Assembly: GCA_019309545.1 (NCBI GenBank)
Contig: JAFDGA010000018.1
Coordinates: 1-41,995, forward strand
DNA length: 41,995 bases
Source of the DNA: Deltaproteobacteria bacterium
GTDB lineage: Bacteria > Desulfobacterota > Desulfobaccia > Desulfobaccales > Desulfobaccaceae
Reading direction: 5' to 3'
Both the position numbers and the translations under genes were made by a program. The notes under the pieces are model-generated. The model was not told the origin of the DNA. It did no database searches and saw only the letters and a program-made list of their open reading frames with translations. Below, one piece after another: positions 33,083 through 41,995 of this stretch (its first letter is position 1; each line of letters begins with the position of its first letter).

Positions 33083-33874
33083 ATGATTAAAGACTATTAT
33101 CAGATTCTGCAAATACCCCCGGTGGCTGATAGCGAAGAGATCAAAAGGGCTTATCGTCACCTGGCCTTGAAGTATCATCCGGATAAAAACCCAGGACAGC
33201 TGTGGGCGGAAGAAAAATTTAAGCTGGTCAGCGAGGCCTACGGAGTCCTCATTGATCCGCAGAAACGGCATTGTTATGACTGCCAGCGGCGGGAAAAACC
33301 TCCCGAAACCGCCGCCCCAGGCGGATTCAGCCTTTCCCAGGAGGATATCTTCCAGGATTTAAGGCAAAATCTCTCAGCCTGGGAAATATTCCGCCAGATG
33401 GCCCGGGAAGCTCGGGGGTTCCGCTTTGATGAGAATTTCCTGGGACAAATGTTTGGAGGTGGTTCGGGGACCTCTCCTAGAGGTTATCATCGTTCCCCAC
33501 CCGCCCAGAGACCTTCACGTCCGGCCCGCCGGTCAACCTTGGGGAAAATATCGGGCTTGGGGGGGCAAGTGCGCCGTGCCATTGATAACCTCTTAGCCTG
33601 GCTTGACAAAAAATTCTCTCTGGACCCGGATCCCAAAATAAAGTCCGGTTCGGCAGCTTCAGACCTGGTGATGAACTTGAAATTGCCTCGTCGAGCCGCT
33701 ATTCAGGGAACCGAAATCAAACTGGCGGTGCCGGGACCATTGGTTAAAAAGTACCTCCGAGTTAAAATCCCGCCCGGAACCCACCACGGGGACTGCCTCC
33801 GGCTTAAGGATATGGGGGAGGACTGGGAAAGTAGCAAGGGAGACTTATACCTCAAAATTACCATCATCGATTAG
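33083..33874 (+). CDS. J-domain co-chaperone (DnaJ/CbpA-like, short)
   Basis: This 263-residue protein has an N-terminal J domain (about 4-66) with the HPD motif at 32-34 ('KYHPDKNPG'), which stimulates DnaK ATPase. A Gly/Phe-poor linker with Arg/Ser-rich stretches follows. The C-terminal 80 residues match one DnaJ-C substrate domain ('[35 protein letters not shown]' in short blocks). There is no zinc-finger domain, as in CbpA, and the C-terminal part is shorter than in CbpA (one beta domain rather than two). Its last 30 bases overlap the end of selA on the opposite strand. Confidence 0.85.
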   Translation: MIKDYYQILQIPPVADSEEIKRAYRHLALKYHPDKNPGQLWAEEKFKLVSEAYGVLIDPQKRHCYDCQRREKPPETAAPGGFSLSQEDIFQDLRQNLSAWEIFRQMAREARGFRFDENFLGQMFGGGSGTSPRGYHRSPPAQRPSRPARRSTLGKISGLGGQVRRAIDNLLAWLDKKFSLDPDPKIKSGSAASDLVMNLKLPRRAAIQGTEIKLAVPGPLVKKYLRVKIPPGTHHGDCLRLKDMGEDWESSKGDLYLKITIID

Positions 33875-35302
33875 GGTGGTTGAATTTTCAGGCTCTGGCA
33901 ACAGGTTTTCCAGGACGTGGAGCAACAAGGGTTGATCTTCCGACAGAATGGTGCGCAGATCCAGCAGCAGGTGCTGCTGTTCCAGACGGGCAATAACCGG
34001 CGGATTGGACTGGCGGAGACGGGCTTCCAGATGATGGGGAGGCCAATCCGGGTGCTCCAGGCTCAGAGCTTGACTGGGGAGAACCAATTGGGGCAAGGCT
34101 CCCCCTCCGACCCGGGCCAGGCTGGGCCACAACCGCACCCGAAGGCCGTTAGTCAGGCGGCGTCGTAGACGGCGGGCTAAGCTTTGGGCCTGACGCTTGA
34201 TTTCGTCCAGGGGCCGGGTAATCATCCGCAGGGTGGGAATTGCAGCCACGGCCTGCGGTTCGTCGAGGTAGAGGCGTAGGGTGGCTTCTAAGGCGGCCAG
34301 GGTGAGTTTATCGGGGCGCAGGGCCCGGGCAAGTGGATTGCGCTTGAGCTTTTCCACTAAAGATTTATCTCCCAGGGCCAGACCGGCCTGGGGCCCCCCC
34401 AGAAGTTTGTCCCCGCTGAATAAGACCAGATCTGCCCCGGACTTGAGGGCCTCCGAAACCGTCGGCTCTTTTTCCAGACCATAGCGACTCAGGTCTAGCA
34501 AACAACCACTTCCCAGGTCCTCCACCACCGGCAGACCATGCCGGTGTCCCAGGGTTACCAACTCCGTCAAAGGCACCTCCTGGGTAAAACCGACTATACG
34601 GTAATTGCTCATATGAACCTTGAGTAAGACCGCGGTTTCAGGAGACAGGGCAGCTTCATAATCGCTAAGGTGGGTCTTATTGGTGGTGCCCACCTCCCGC
34701 AGTCGGGCCCCGCTGGCCGCCATGATTTCCGGCATCCGAAAAGAGCCGCCGATTTCTACTAACTGACCCCGGGAGACTATCACTTCCCGTCCCTGGGCCA
34801 GAGTATTGAGGGTCAACATCACTGCGCCGGCATTGTTATTGACAATCAGGGCCGCCTCAGCGCCCGTCAGGTCATGGAGCAGACCCTCCAGGTGGACATG
34901 CCGTGACCCCCGTTTCCCAGCCTTAAGATCATATTCCAGATTGGAATAGTGGCCCCCGACTGCCAGCAATCGCTCCAGGGCCGCTGCCGGCAAGGGGGAA
35001 CGGCCTAAGTTAGTATGGATGATGACTCCGGTGGCATTGATGACCCGGCACAACTGGGGACGTTGAGCCTGTAAGAGACTCTGCTGAATATACTTCAACA
35101 GCTCTGCTTGGTTAATGTTGTTGGGTAACTGATCTAGAGGGCACTGCAGTAGCTGACGGCGATGGGCTTCCAGGGTCTCTCGAATTACTTGCGTCATTAG
35201 TTTCCGGGGTAAGCTCAAACGCGTAGCGTGAAATTCAAAGTGCTGTAAGAGTTCATTGACTCCGGGGAGCTGCCGGAGCAGATGGCGACGCTGGGCATCC
35301 AT
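33845..35302 (-). CDS. selA: L-seryl-tRNA(Sec) selenium transferase SelA
   Basis: This 485-residue PLP enzyme converts Ser-tRNA(Sec) to Sec-tRNA(Sec) using selenophosphate. Signatures seen: '[14 protein letters not shown]' (88-101), '[17 protein letters not shown]' , '[19 protein letters not shown]' (short blocks), '[12 protein letters not shown]', '[13 protein letters not shown]' and the PLP lysine K299 in '[13 protein letters not shown]'. Length is normal for the family (about 460). Its presence implies selenocysteine use by the organism; selB, selC and selD are not in this window. It ends in a 30-base tail-to-tail overlap with the J-domain gene. Confidence 0.96.
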   Translation of the reverse strand: MDAQRRHLLRQLPGVNELLQHFEFHATRLSLPRKLMTQVIRETLEAHRRQLLQCPLDQLPNNINQAELLKYIQQSLLQAQRPQLCRVINATGVIIHTNLGRSPLPAAALERLLAVGGHYSNLEYDLKAGKRGSRHVHLEGLLHDLTGAEAALIVNNNAGAVMLTLNTLAQGREVIVSRGQLVEIGGSFRMPEIMAASGARLREVGTTNKTHLSDYEAALSPETAVLLKVHMSNYRIVGFTQEVPLTELVTLGHRHGLPVVEDLGSGCLLDLSRYGLEKEPTVSEALKSGADLVLFSGDKLLGGPQAGLALGDKSLVEKLKRNPLARALRPDKLTLAALEATLRLYLDEPQAVAAIPTLRMITRPLDEIKRQAQSLARRLRRRLTNGLRVRLWPSLARVGGGALPQLVLPSQALSLEHPDWPPHHLEARLRQSNPPVIARLEQQHLLLDLRTILSEDQPLLLHVLENLLPEPENSTTLIDDGNFEV

Positions 35303-35406
35303 GATGTTTTCCTCTAAAAATGAAATATGCCAACAAATTCATTGTCTGTCAAATATCTAATTCTGAGTCTAAGACTGGTTATTTGACTGGATGATGGCGG
35401 GTCTCG

Positions 35407-35428
35407 GAGCCGGCAATTTTCCCGGCTC
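35407..35428. repeat. 7-bp hairpin in the selA-lptD intergenic region
   Basis: GAGCCGG and CCGGCTC pair with an 8-base loop, between the divergent selA and lptD genes. No T tract follows. Its role is unknown. Confidence 0.4.
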
Positions 35429-35452
35429 TAATAGGGGGAAGTAGCAAAAATC

Positions 35453-35482
35453 TTGAAACTTATGCCGTTAAGGTAGTATAAA
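35453..35482 (+). promoter_or_regulatory. Sigma-70-type promoter candidate for lptD
   Basis: TTGAAA, 18 bases, TATAAA, ending 43 bases before the lptD ATG. The spacing and both boxes are good; no experimental proof. Confidence 0.55.
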
Positions 35483-35525
35483 GTAAAATATTTCGTCCCA
35501 TGGGAGCTACGAAGGATGGTTTAAG

Positions 35526-37736
35526 ATGACAAGAGTGATCTGCGTTTTGGGGGCAGTGCTGATATTGTTGACGGTATGTCCGGTTTGGGGTCAGGAAATC
35601 GAGCTCTTTCAAGCCGAGCAATTTGAGGGCGGACCCTGGACCATCAAAGCCGACCAGATCACCTATGATGCTGATACGCAAACCTACGATGCCCATGGGC
35701 GGGTTGAGATTCTCCAGGGAAATCGGCGCATTACCGCCGATCACATCCGGGTCAATGAAACAACCAAGATCGCCTCGGTGCGAGGTCATGTCGTGATGGT
35801 GTTGGAGGACGACATCTTTACCGGGCGGGTGGGAAACTTTAATCTGGCCACCCGCTGTGGCGAAATGCAGGACGCCCGTTTGTTCCTGAAACAGAACCAT
35901 TTCCATGTGGACAGTGCCCTGATCCGCAAAACCGGTGACAGCACCTATCATGCCGAACGCTGTGTGGTCACCACTTGTGATGCCGACCGACCGGTGTGGA
36001 GTTTTTACGTCCGGGAACTGGATGTAGTAATGGAAGGCTATGCCATCGGCAAATTTACCCGGCTGCAGGTGGGTCCCCTCCCGCTGATGTTCCTGCCCGT
36101 GGTAGCAATTCCAGTAAAAACTACCCGGCAGAGCGGTTTTCTGATGCCCCAATACGGTCAGCATCAGGCCGGGGGGACGGTAGTAGAAATGCCGCTATAC
36201 TGGGCCATCAATAACTATATGGACGCCACCTTTTACCAGACCCTGATCAGTTCCCGGGGTTATATGCAGGGTGGAGAATATCGTTATGCCGCCAGTCAGA
36301 ATTCCGGCGGGACCCTGAGATTGGCCTATCTCCGGGACGGCAAGGAAGAAGCTCCGACGCCACATCGCTATTGGGTGAGCGGCATGAGCAATCAGCATCT
36401 GCCCGGAGACTGGCAGGCCAAACTTACTTTAGATCGGGTCAGTGATGCACGTTACTTGGAAGATTTTAATTTTGGCTATCTGGGTTTAAATCGTTACAAT
36501 AATATTTTAAAAAAAGATTACGGCCGAGATCTCGAACAGGAAGATGTTAACACCCGGGTATCCTCTCTGTTGCTGACGCGGAATTTTTCCTTAGTCAATC
36601 TGACCGCCTTTTCACGCTATTACCAGCGCCTGTTGACCTCTTATCCTATGCCTTTTCATAAAGTGCCGGCCTTGAGTGTGAATACGCTAAACATTCCATT
36701 GGGGAATTGGCCCGTACTGCTGGGCCTTAATACCTTGTATACATATTATTATCAGACCCATGGGCTGGCTGGTCATCGACTCGACCTGCATCCCCAGTTA
36801 ATCTGGCCGGTGCGGCTGTTCGGGGCATTGGATTTAAAAACTCAATTTGGCCTGCGGGAGACTGCCTATCGGGTTGAAAAACGGGGCGAATATCAGCAAT
36901 TGGATGATTATTCGGGCCGGCAGTTGTATGACCTGAAGGTTAGCATGTCAACCTCCCTTTGTCGTGATTATGGTCGAAATTCTGGGTCAACAAGTTTCTG
37001 GCGGCATATTCTGCGGCCGGAAGTCACCTATTGGAGCCTGCCCGATTATACCACCGACCGTTATCCCCCTTTTGATCCGATCGATCTGGGCTGGCGGGAT
37101 CAGACCGATCGTAATTTGCCGATTCTGGAAGGGGATGAGCCTTTCGGCGGAGTCAATGCCGTAACCTACTCACTCAGCAATAGTTTTTTGCGGCGCTCGG
37201 TAACTCCCCAGGGATTGTCCCAGGTCAAGGAGCTTTTTTGGCTACGCCTCAGCCATAGTTGCTTTTTTAATTCCGCCCACTATGGCCTGGACGGCATACC
37301 CCAGCCTCATCATCGGTTTTCTGATCTACTGACCGAATTTGAGTGCTATCCCTTGGACAATTTTTCCTTGGGACTAGATCTGGGAACCTCACCCTATAAA
37401 GAAGGACTGAACCGGGTGAATTTGAGGATGGCATATCACGACCAGCCGCGGCAGAACTATCTGAACGTGGACTACCTTTATCTAAAGGACTATGCCCAAC
37501 AGATCAATACTGTGGCTTATCTAAATCTCTTTAGATCGATTAAAACCTGGATTTCCCATCAGCACACCTTTGTTTCCGAAAACAGGTTGGAAACCAAATA
37601 CGGCGTGATTTTTCAACGCCAATGTTGGGGCTTGAGCCTCCATTTTACCGATCGCCCCGATGACAAAAGAATAGGCTTTATGATCTTTATCCCAGGTTGG
37701 GGGGAAAGAATGGTGTCCTCTCCGGTGCGGCAGTGA
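35526..37736 (+). CDS. lptD: LPS-assembly protein LptD (OstA/Imp)
   Basis: This 736-residue outer-membrane protein starts at ATG 35526 with GAAGGA upstream. A signal peptide (about residues 1-22, 'VICVLGAVLILLTVCPVWG') is followed by the OstA/LptA-like jelly roll: 'IKADQITYDADTQTYDAHGRVEILQGNRRITADHIRVNE' (short blocks). The rest is a beta-barrel with 'MPQYGQHQAGGTVVEMPLYWAINNYMDATFYQTL', typical of LptD. It inserts LPS into the outer leaflet with LptE. Cys residues at about 110 and 145-151 could form the disulfides that LptD needs, although the pattern is not the E. coli one. Confidence 0.92.
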   Translation: MTRVICVLGAVLILLTVCPVWGQEIELFQAEQFEGGPWTIKADQITYDADTQTYDAHGRVEILQGNRRITADHIRVNETTKIASVRGHVVMVLEDDIFTGRVGNFNLATRCGEMQDARLFLKQNHFHVDSALIRKTGDSTYHAERCVVTTCDADRPVWSFYVRELDVVMEGYAIGKFTRLQVGPLPLMFLPVVAIPVKTTRQSGFLMPQYGQHQAGGTVVEMPLYWAINNYMDATFYQTLISSRGYMQGGEYRYAASQNSGGTLRLAYLRDGKEEAPTPHRYWVSGMSNQHLPGDWQAKLTLDRVSDARYLEDFNFGYLGLNRYNNILKKDYGRDLEQEDVNTRVSSLLLTRNFSLVNLTAFSRYYQRLLTSYPMPFHKVPALSVNTLNIPLGNWPVLLGLNTLYTYYYQTHGLAGHRLDLHPQLIWPVRLFGALDLKTQFGLRETAYRVEKRGEYQQLDDYSGRQLYDLKVSMSTSLCRDYGRNSGSTSFWRHILRPEVTYWSLPDYTTDRYPPFDPIDLGWRDQTDRNLPILEGDEPFGGVNAVTYSLSNSFLRRSVTPQGLSQVKELFWLRLSHSCFFNSAHYGLDGIPQPHHRFSDLLTEFECYPLDNFSLGLDLGTSPYKEGLNRVNLRMAYHDQPRQNYLNVDYLYLKDYAQQINTVAYLNLFRSIKTWISHQHTFVSENRLETKYGVIFQRQCWGLSLHFTDRPDDKRIGFMIFIPGWGERMVSSPVRQ

Positions 37737-37826
37737 ACCAGTATGACCACCTTAGCTCAAATGATCTCCTCCCAATCAATCTGGTGGAAAAACATCTTTC
37801 TAAATAATACATTTTTGAGGTGATGA

Positions 37827-39161
37827 ATGCGGATAGCCGTTATAGGTACTGGTTATGTGGGGCTGGTTACCGGAGCCTGCTTTGCCGAAATGGGCAACGA
37901 CGTTATCTGTGTCGACATTGACCAGGGCAAGATCGAGTTGCTCCAGCAGGGCCAGATTCCGATCTATGAGCCGGGCCTGGAGGAACTGGTGCGCCAGAAT
38001 TGTCAGGAGCAGCGCCTCTTTTTCACCACTGACCTAGCCCACGCAGTGGAAAAGAGTCTGTTCTGCTTCATTGCCGTCGGCACTCCTCAGGATAAGGATG
38101 GGTCGGCGGATCTTTCCTACGTTTTGGAAGTGGCGCGCGATATTGGCCGTCATATCAATGGCTACAAGGTGATCGTGGAGAAATCGACGGTCCCGGTCGG
38201 GACCGCCGCAAAAATTCAACAAATAATCCAGGAAGAGCTTCGGGCCCGCCGGGTGGAATATGAATTTGATATAGTTTCCAATCCCGAATTCTTAAAAGAA
38301 GGCACGGCTATTGACGACTTTATGAAGCCGGACCGGATTGTGGTGGGATGCGACAACGTCCGGACTGCGGAGCTCATGAAGGAGCTCTATGCTCCTTTTG
38401 TCCGGACCCACCGCCCGATTATTTTAATGGATGTGGTTTCCGCCGAGCTGACCAAGTACGCCGCCAATGCCTTCCTGGCCACCAAGATCTCCTTCATCAA
38501 CGAAATCGCCAATATCTGCCAGCGGGTCGGTGCCAATGTGACTCACATCCGCAAGGGTATCGGCTCGGACCAACGCATCGGCAATCAATTTCTCTTCCCC
38601 GGGGTCGGTTATGGGGGGTCTTGCTTCCCCAAGGATATGCAAGCCCTGATTAAAACCGCAAAAAACTATAACTATCAACCTCGCCTGCTGGATGCCGTGG
38701 AGGCCATCAACCAAGACCAACGCCAGATTTTTGCTGATCAGGTGCTGGACTATTTCAATCGGGACCTGAAGGGTAAAACCCTGGCCTGCTGGGGACTATC
38801 CTTCAAGCCTCTTACTGGTGACATGCGCGAGGCCCCTTCTCTGACCATCGTTTCCCATCTGATTGAACACCAGGCGCAGATCCAGGCCTACGATCCCAAG
38901 GCTATGCCCTTCGCCAAGCAGATCCTGGGGGACAATCAGGCCATTTCTTTTGCACCCTCGTGTTACGAAGCCCTGAAAGGGGTGGATGGGCTGATGATCA
39001 TCACGGAATGGACTATTTTCCGAGAACCGGATTTCGAGCGCATGAAGGGCTTGATGAAAGCTCCGGTAATCTTTGACGGCCGCAATCTGTATGATCCGAA
39101 TAAAATGAAGAAACTGGGGTTCACTTATTTCAGCATCGGACGGGAGAAAGTCTTACCCTGA
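37827..39161 (+). CDS. UDP-glucose 6-dehydrogenase
   Basis: This 444-residue enzyme begins with the NAD-binding motif '[19 protein letters not shown]' (5-23) behind GAGGTG. Other family blocks are 'FIAVGTPQ' (81-88), 'EKSTVPVGT', '[12 protein letters not shown]', '[12 protein letters not shown]' and the catalytic Cys266 in '[11 protein letters not shown]'. It oxidises UDP-glucose to UDP-glucuronate for exopolysaccharide or LPS. It lies between lptD and hldE on the same strand, with 90 bases before it and 38 after, which suits envelope polysaccharide supply. Confidence 0.94.
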   Translation: MRIAVIGTGYVGLVTGACFAEMGNDVICVDIDQGKIELLQQGQIPIYEPGLEELVRQNCQEQRLFFTTDLAHAVEKSLFCFIAVGTPQDKDGSADLSYVLEVARDIGRHINGYKVIVEKSTVPVGTAAKIQQIIQEELRARRVEYEFDIVSNPEFLKEGTAIDDFMKPDRIVVGCDNVRTAELMKELYAPFVRTHRPIILMDVVSAELTKYAANAFLATKISFINEIANICQRVGANVTHIRKGIGSDQRIGNQFLFPGVGYGGSCFPKDMQALIKTAKNYNYQPRLLDAVEAINQDQRQIFADQVLDYFNRDLKGKTLACWGLSFKPLTGDMREAPSLTIVSHLIEHQAQIQAYDPKAMPFAKQILGDNQAISFAPSCYEALKGVDGLMIITEWTIFREPDFERMKGLMKAPVIFDGRNLYDPNKMKKLGFTYFSIGREKVLP

Positions 39162-39199
39162 GATGATGCCTAGGCTTGGGCCGGTTACAGCTTAACACC

Positions 39200-40711
39200 A
39201 TGCATGCTCCTGAGATCACAGACAGTTCTCTGCCCTCTTTTGAGCGTTTGCGCCAATTGGACCTGCGCGACCTCTCTTCCTTGAAAGTCCTGGTGGCCGG
39301 AGACTTCATGCTGGACGAATACCTGTGGGGAGAAGTGGAGCGAATCTCTCCCGAAGCTCCGGTCATGGTGGTCAATGTGGAACATGAAACCCGGGTATTG
39401 GGTGGAGCCGGAAACGTGGTCAATAATCTGATCGGCCTGGGAGCGCAAGTGGAAGTCCTGGGTCTGGTGGGGCAAGATCAGCCTGGCGCTCAGCTTCGGG
39501 AAGAACTCCAGCGCCTGGAAATTGACCCCAGAGGTCTGATCACTGATCCTGGGCGTCAGACCACCCGCAAAACCCGAGTGGTGGGGGGTAATCAGCAGAT
39601 CGTTCGGCTGGATCGGGAACACCGCCACCGAGCAGGAGAAGAGTTCGAACAGGCCGGCCTCCGCCACTTGCAGGATTGTCTGCCCTCGGTGGATGCAATT
39701 ATTGTCTCAGACTATGGCAAAGGATTGCTGACCCCCCGCTTGCTAAGCGGTTTGATTGACCAGGGCCGTAAACATGATCTGCCGGTGGTGGTGGATCCCA
39801 AGGGCAATGACTTCTCACGATACCGCCGGGCGACGATGATCACCCCCAATCGCAAGGAGGCTGAGGCCGCGGTGGGTTTTTCTCTGAGCCATCCGGATGA
39901 GCTGATCCGCGCCGGAAATATCTTGTGTCGTGACCTGCAGACCGAAGCCATTCTAATCACTCAGGGGCCGGCCGGAATGACCCTGTTCCGTCCGCTGGCG
40001 CCAGCCTTACATATCCCGGCTCAGACCCGGGAAGTTTACGATGTCTCCGGTGCCGGGGATACCGTAGTAGCCGTGGTTACCCTGGGGCTGGCCCGCTGGC
40101 GGGATGCCGCGCTGGCCGCTACCCTGGCCAATATCGCCGCCGGCGTGGTGGTCGGGAAAGTGGGAACCGCACCTATCTATCGGCCCGAATTAGAAGAGGA
40201 ATTACAGGCGTGCGGCGAACTCAGTTATGAAAAAATCGTCAGCCTGGCGGAACTGCGGCTGCTGGTGCCGCGGCTGCAGGCCCAGGGCAAACGAGTGGTC
40301 TTCACTAATGGCTGTTTTGATCTGTTGCACTGGGGTCATATCAAATTTCTGGAGGAGTCGCGGCGTCAAGGCGATGTCCTGATTGTGGCCCTTGATTCCG
40401 ATGCTTCGGTGCAGCGGGTCAAGGGCGAAGGGCGCCCGGTGATAGGCGAACAACAACGCCTTCGGATGTTGGCGGCCTTTAAAGCAGTAGATTATGTAAC
40501 TCTGTTTGCCTCCGACCAATTACCCGAGATCCTGATGACGCTCAGGCCGGAGATTTTGACCAAGGGCAGCAACTACCCGGAGACCGAGGTGGCAGGTCAT
40601 GAACTCGTCCGGAGCTATGGCGGGGAGGTTGTGCTGATCCCGATTACCGACGCCATCTCCATCCGGGGTCTGATTCGCCAGATCAAGGAAGGCAATTCAC
40701 AACTGCTGTGA
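39200..40711 (+). CDS. hldE: Bifunctional heptose 7-phosphate kinase / heptose 1-phosphate adenylyltransferase
   Basis: ATG 39200 is used (503 residues); a TTG eight codons earlier is possible. Residues about 30-330 are a PfkB/ribokinase-type kinase with 'GGAGNVVNNL' (68-77) and the catalytic 'GAGDT' (284-288, D287). Residues about 363-500 are the cytidylyltransferase-type half, with 'FTNGCFDLLHWGH' (HxGH at 377-380). It makes ADP-heptose precursor for the LPS inner core, so the cell probably has heptose in its LPS. Both halves appear complete. Confidence 0.95.
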   Translation: MHAPEITDSSLPSFERLRQLDLRDLSSLKVLVAGDFMLDEYLWGEVERISPEAPVMVVNVEHETRVLGGAGNVVNNLIGLGAQVEVLGLVGQDQPGAQLREELQRLEIDPRGLITDPGRQTTRKTRVVGGNQQIVRLDREHRHRAGEEFEQAGLRHLQDCLPSVDAIIVSDYGKGLLTPRLLSGLIDQGRKHDLPVVVDPKGNDFSRYRRATMITPNRKEAEAAVGFSLSHPDELIRAGNILCRDLQTEAILITQGPAGMTLFRPLAPALHIPAQTREVYDVSGAGDTVVAVVTLGLARWRDAALAATLANIAAGVVVGKVGTAPIYRPELEEELQACGELSYEKIVSLAELRLLVPRLQAQGKRVVFTNGCFDLLHWGHIKFLEESRRQGDVLIVALDSDASVQRVKGEGRPVIGEQQRLRMLAAFKAVDYVTLFASDQLPEILMTLRPEILTKGSNYPETEVAGHELVRSYGGEVVLIPITDAISIRGLIRQIKEGNSQLL

Positions 40712-40767
40712 TCCAAAGTCCCCTGCCCTGGCCACTTCAAATATAATTACTTTAACGAGGCATTATC

Positions 40768-41541
40768 ATGAGTAAAAAAATCTTTGCCTGGCTTTCTATC
40801 ATCTCTTTAGTCCTGATCAGTCTCCCGGCTCAGGCCGTTAACGGCACCGCCTTGGGATTGCAACAGGATTTTATCCGGGTGGTGGAGCGCATCATGCCCT
40901 CGATTGTCAGCCTCCGTTGTCTCCGCGTGGTTACCGTGTCTCCCTTTCCAGATCTGAGTGAAGATTTTTTCCGGGGAACGCCGTTTGAAGGTTTCTTCCG
41001 AGAATTTGCACCTCCTCCGGCCTATCGCCAGCGCCAGGAGGGCCAGGGTTCCGGCCTGATTATTGATAGCCGGGGTTACATTCTGACCAATTACCACGTG
41101 GTCGCTGGAGCGCAGGCGATCACCGTGCGGCTCAATGATGGCCGCCAGCTCCCCGGTCGGCTGATCAGCGGCGATCAGCGGGCCGATCTGGCGCTAATTA
41201 AGGTTTCGGCATCTGGTTTACAGGCGGCTCCATTGGGCAATTCGGATCAGATCAAAGTGGGACAGTGGGCCATCGCCATCGGCAGTCCCTTCGGTCTGGA
41301 ACACACGGTGACCGTTGGGGTCATCAGTGCCACTGGCCGGCGGGGTCTGGGCCGGGGAAGTTATGGTGACTTTATTCAAACCGATGCCTCGATTAACCCC
41401 GGTAACAGCGGCGGCCCCTTGCTGGACATTAACGGCCAGGTGATCGGCATCAATGCCATGATCGTGGCCCCGGGACAGGGCATCGGCTTTGCGATCCCGA
41501 TCAATCTGGCCAAAAAAATCATGGCCAAGTGGATCAAATGA
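40768..41541 (+). CDS. HtrA/DegP-type serine protease without PDZ domain
   Basis: This 257-residue protein starts at ATG 40768 (GAGG upstream). A signal peptide ends near residue 23 ('LPAQA'), so it acts in the periplasm. The trypsin-like domain has the triad H110 ('LTNYHVV'), D140 ('RADLALI') and S214 ('GNSGGPLLD'). A Pro/Phe-rich loop ('FRGTPFEGFFREFAPPP') is typical of the LA loop of HtrA proteins. The frame stops right after the protease domain ('LAKKIMAKWIK'); no PDZ domain follows, unlike DegP/DegS. The next gene begins 12 bases later. Confidence 0.92.
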   Translation: MSKKIFAWLSIISLVLISLPAQAVNGTALGLQQDFIRVVERIMPSIVSLRCLRVVTVSPFPDLSEDFFRGTPFEGFFREFAPPPAYRQRQEGQGSGLIIDSRGYILTNYHVVAGAQAITVRLNDGRQLPGRLISGDQRADLALIKVSASGLQAAPLGNSDQIKVGQWAIAIGSPFGLEHTVTVGVISATGRRGLGRGSYGDFIQTDASINPGNSGGPLLDINGQVIGINAMIVAPGQGIGFAIPINLAKKIMAKWIK

Positions 41542-41553
41542 AGAGGCTGGGTC

Positions 41554-41826
41554 ATGTCAGACACTCTTGGCGAAGCCCGATTAAGAGCCAATTTTGCCAA
41601 GATTAAGGAGATCATCAGCGACCAGGAAATGTTAGAGCGGGTACCCTCGGAGGTGTTGGAATTCTCCCCGGCCCATCTGGAGGATCTGGTCAAATACGCC
41701 TATTTCGGCGGGTTCATCGATATGGGCGATGTTCGCCGGCTGCTCCTCTTGGAACGACGGCAACTCCAGCAACGCCTGATGGCCTGGTACGAAGAGGTGC
41801 GAGAAAAAGGCTGCTGGTTGTGCTAA
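41554..41826 (+). CDS. Small helical protein of unknown function after the protease gene
   Basis: This 90-residue protein starts at ATG 41554, 12 bases after the protease stop, so it is probably in the same operon. It is helical, with 'ARLRANFAKIKEIISDQEMLERVPSEVLEF' and 'GGFIDMGDVRRLLLLERRQLQQRLMAWYEEVREKG' (short blocks), and ends in CWLC. No signal peptide or membrane segment is present, so it is cytosolic unless anchored by a partner. The family is not recognised. Confidence 0.6.
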   Translation: MSDTLGEARLRANFAKIKEIISDQEMLERVPSEVLEFSPAHLEDLVKYAYFGGFIDMGDVRRLLLLERRQLQQRLMAWYEEVREKGCWLC

Positions 41827-41918
41827 GCGAAATTTTTTCACTCTGACCATCATCAACTTAATTATATTATCCCTGACCTATTTTTGAGCTCTTCCAAGCA
41901 ACCTGATAATGGATCAAG

Positions 41919-41995
41919 ATGACCCCAAGAAAAAAATCGCATCAACCCCGACGGTCCGAGCAACAGCAGGTCTTGCAGGTTTTTAAGCGGGCCAA
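41919..41995 (+). CDS. Start of an unidentified gene cut by the right edge
   Basis: ATG 41919 opens a frame to the end of the window (25 codons, basic: 'MTPRKKSHQPRRSEQQQVLQVF'), with only weak ribosome-site bases before it. Another short frame from 41909 stops at once. Too little is visible to name it. Confidence 0.35.
   Translation, partial: MTPRKKSHQPRRSEQQQVLQVFKRA

Noticed and set aside
35460-36164. Minus-strand 234-codon frame opposite the start of lptD
   Set aside because: lptD has a promoter, signal peptide and clear family match; the antisense frame has none of these.
1-41995. CRISPR arrays and toxin-antitoxin or restriction systems
   Set aside because: No regularly spaced repeats and no pair of genes with matching motifs were seen on either strand.

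Overview
The window looks like chromosome from a Gram-negative bacterium, probably one of the Desulfobacterota (former Deltaproteobacteria, Desulfobacca/Syntrophobacterales type). That is an inference from LptD and heptose/LPS genes (outer membrane), SelA, the ftsH-folP-cdaA-ybbR gene order and the general look of the proteins; no database was searched. No rRNA or CRISPR array is present. One tRNA gene (Leu, CAA anticodon) is present.

Region 1 (1 to about 16.2 kb, all genes on the minus strand) is a phage structural module, transcribed right to left: small terminase, large terminase, Mu gp29-type portal, Mu I-type protease/scaffold, decoration protein, Mu gpT-type capsid, a small head protein, gp36-like and gp37-like connector proteins. 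A non-contractile (lambda-like) tail set follows: tail tube, two overlapping tail-chaperone frames that look joined by a -1 frameshift, a short tape-measure protein, a distal-tail-like protein, a hub-like protein and a very large LamG-containing tail protein that runs off the left edge. No transposase, integrase, MuF-type gp30, sheath or lysis gene is visible. Upstream of the terminase lie two small excisionase-type HTH genes in opposite orientation, separated by structured non-coding DNA.

Region 2 (17-22.7 kb, plus strand) holds a single-domain response regulator and a tight ftsH-folP-cdaA-ybbR operon (membrane proteolysis, folate synthesis, c-di-AMP synthesis). A REP-like repeat, a structured RNA-like stretch and tRNA-Leu follow.

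Region 3 (22.9-25.7 kb, minus strand) has an unusual fusion of cysteine synthase to a full-length cysteinyl-tRNA synthetase-like half whose HIGH and KMSKS motifs are both destroyed, plus a small helical protein gene.

Region 4 (26-32.2 kb, plus strand) carries a long-form nucleotidyltransferase (RmlA-long), a small unknown gene, a YacP-like NYN RNase and then a compact operon lexA - degenerate RecA-like protein - small coiled-coil protein - family B DNA polymerase. The lexA promoter overlaps a candidate self-operator. This arrangement resembles the lexA-imuA-imuB-dnaE2 mutagenesis cassette with a B-family polymerase in the polymerase slot, and is the best candidate here for a poorly described system.

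Region 5 (32.6-42 kb) has HU, a J-domain protein, selA (opposite strand, tail-to-tail overlap), lptD, UDP-glucose dehydrogenase, bifunctional hldE, a PDZ-less HtrA-type protease, a small unknown gene and the start of a gene cut by the right edge. The envelope genes lptD, ugd and hldE suit LPS assembly and sugar-nucleotide supply.
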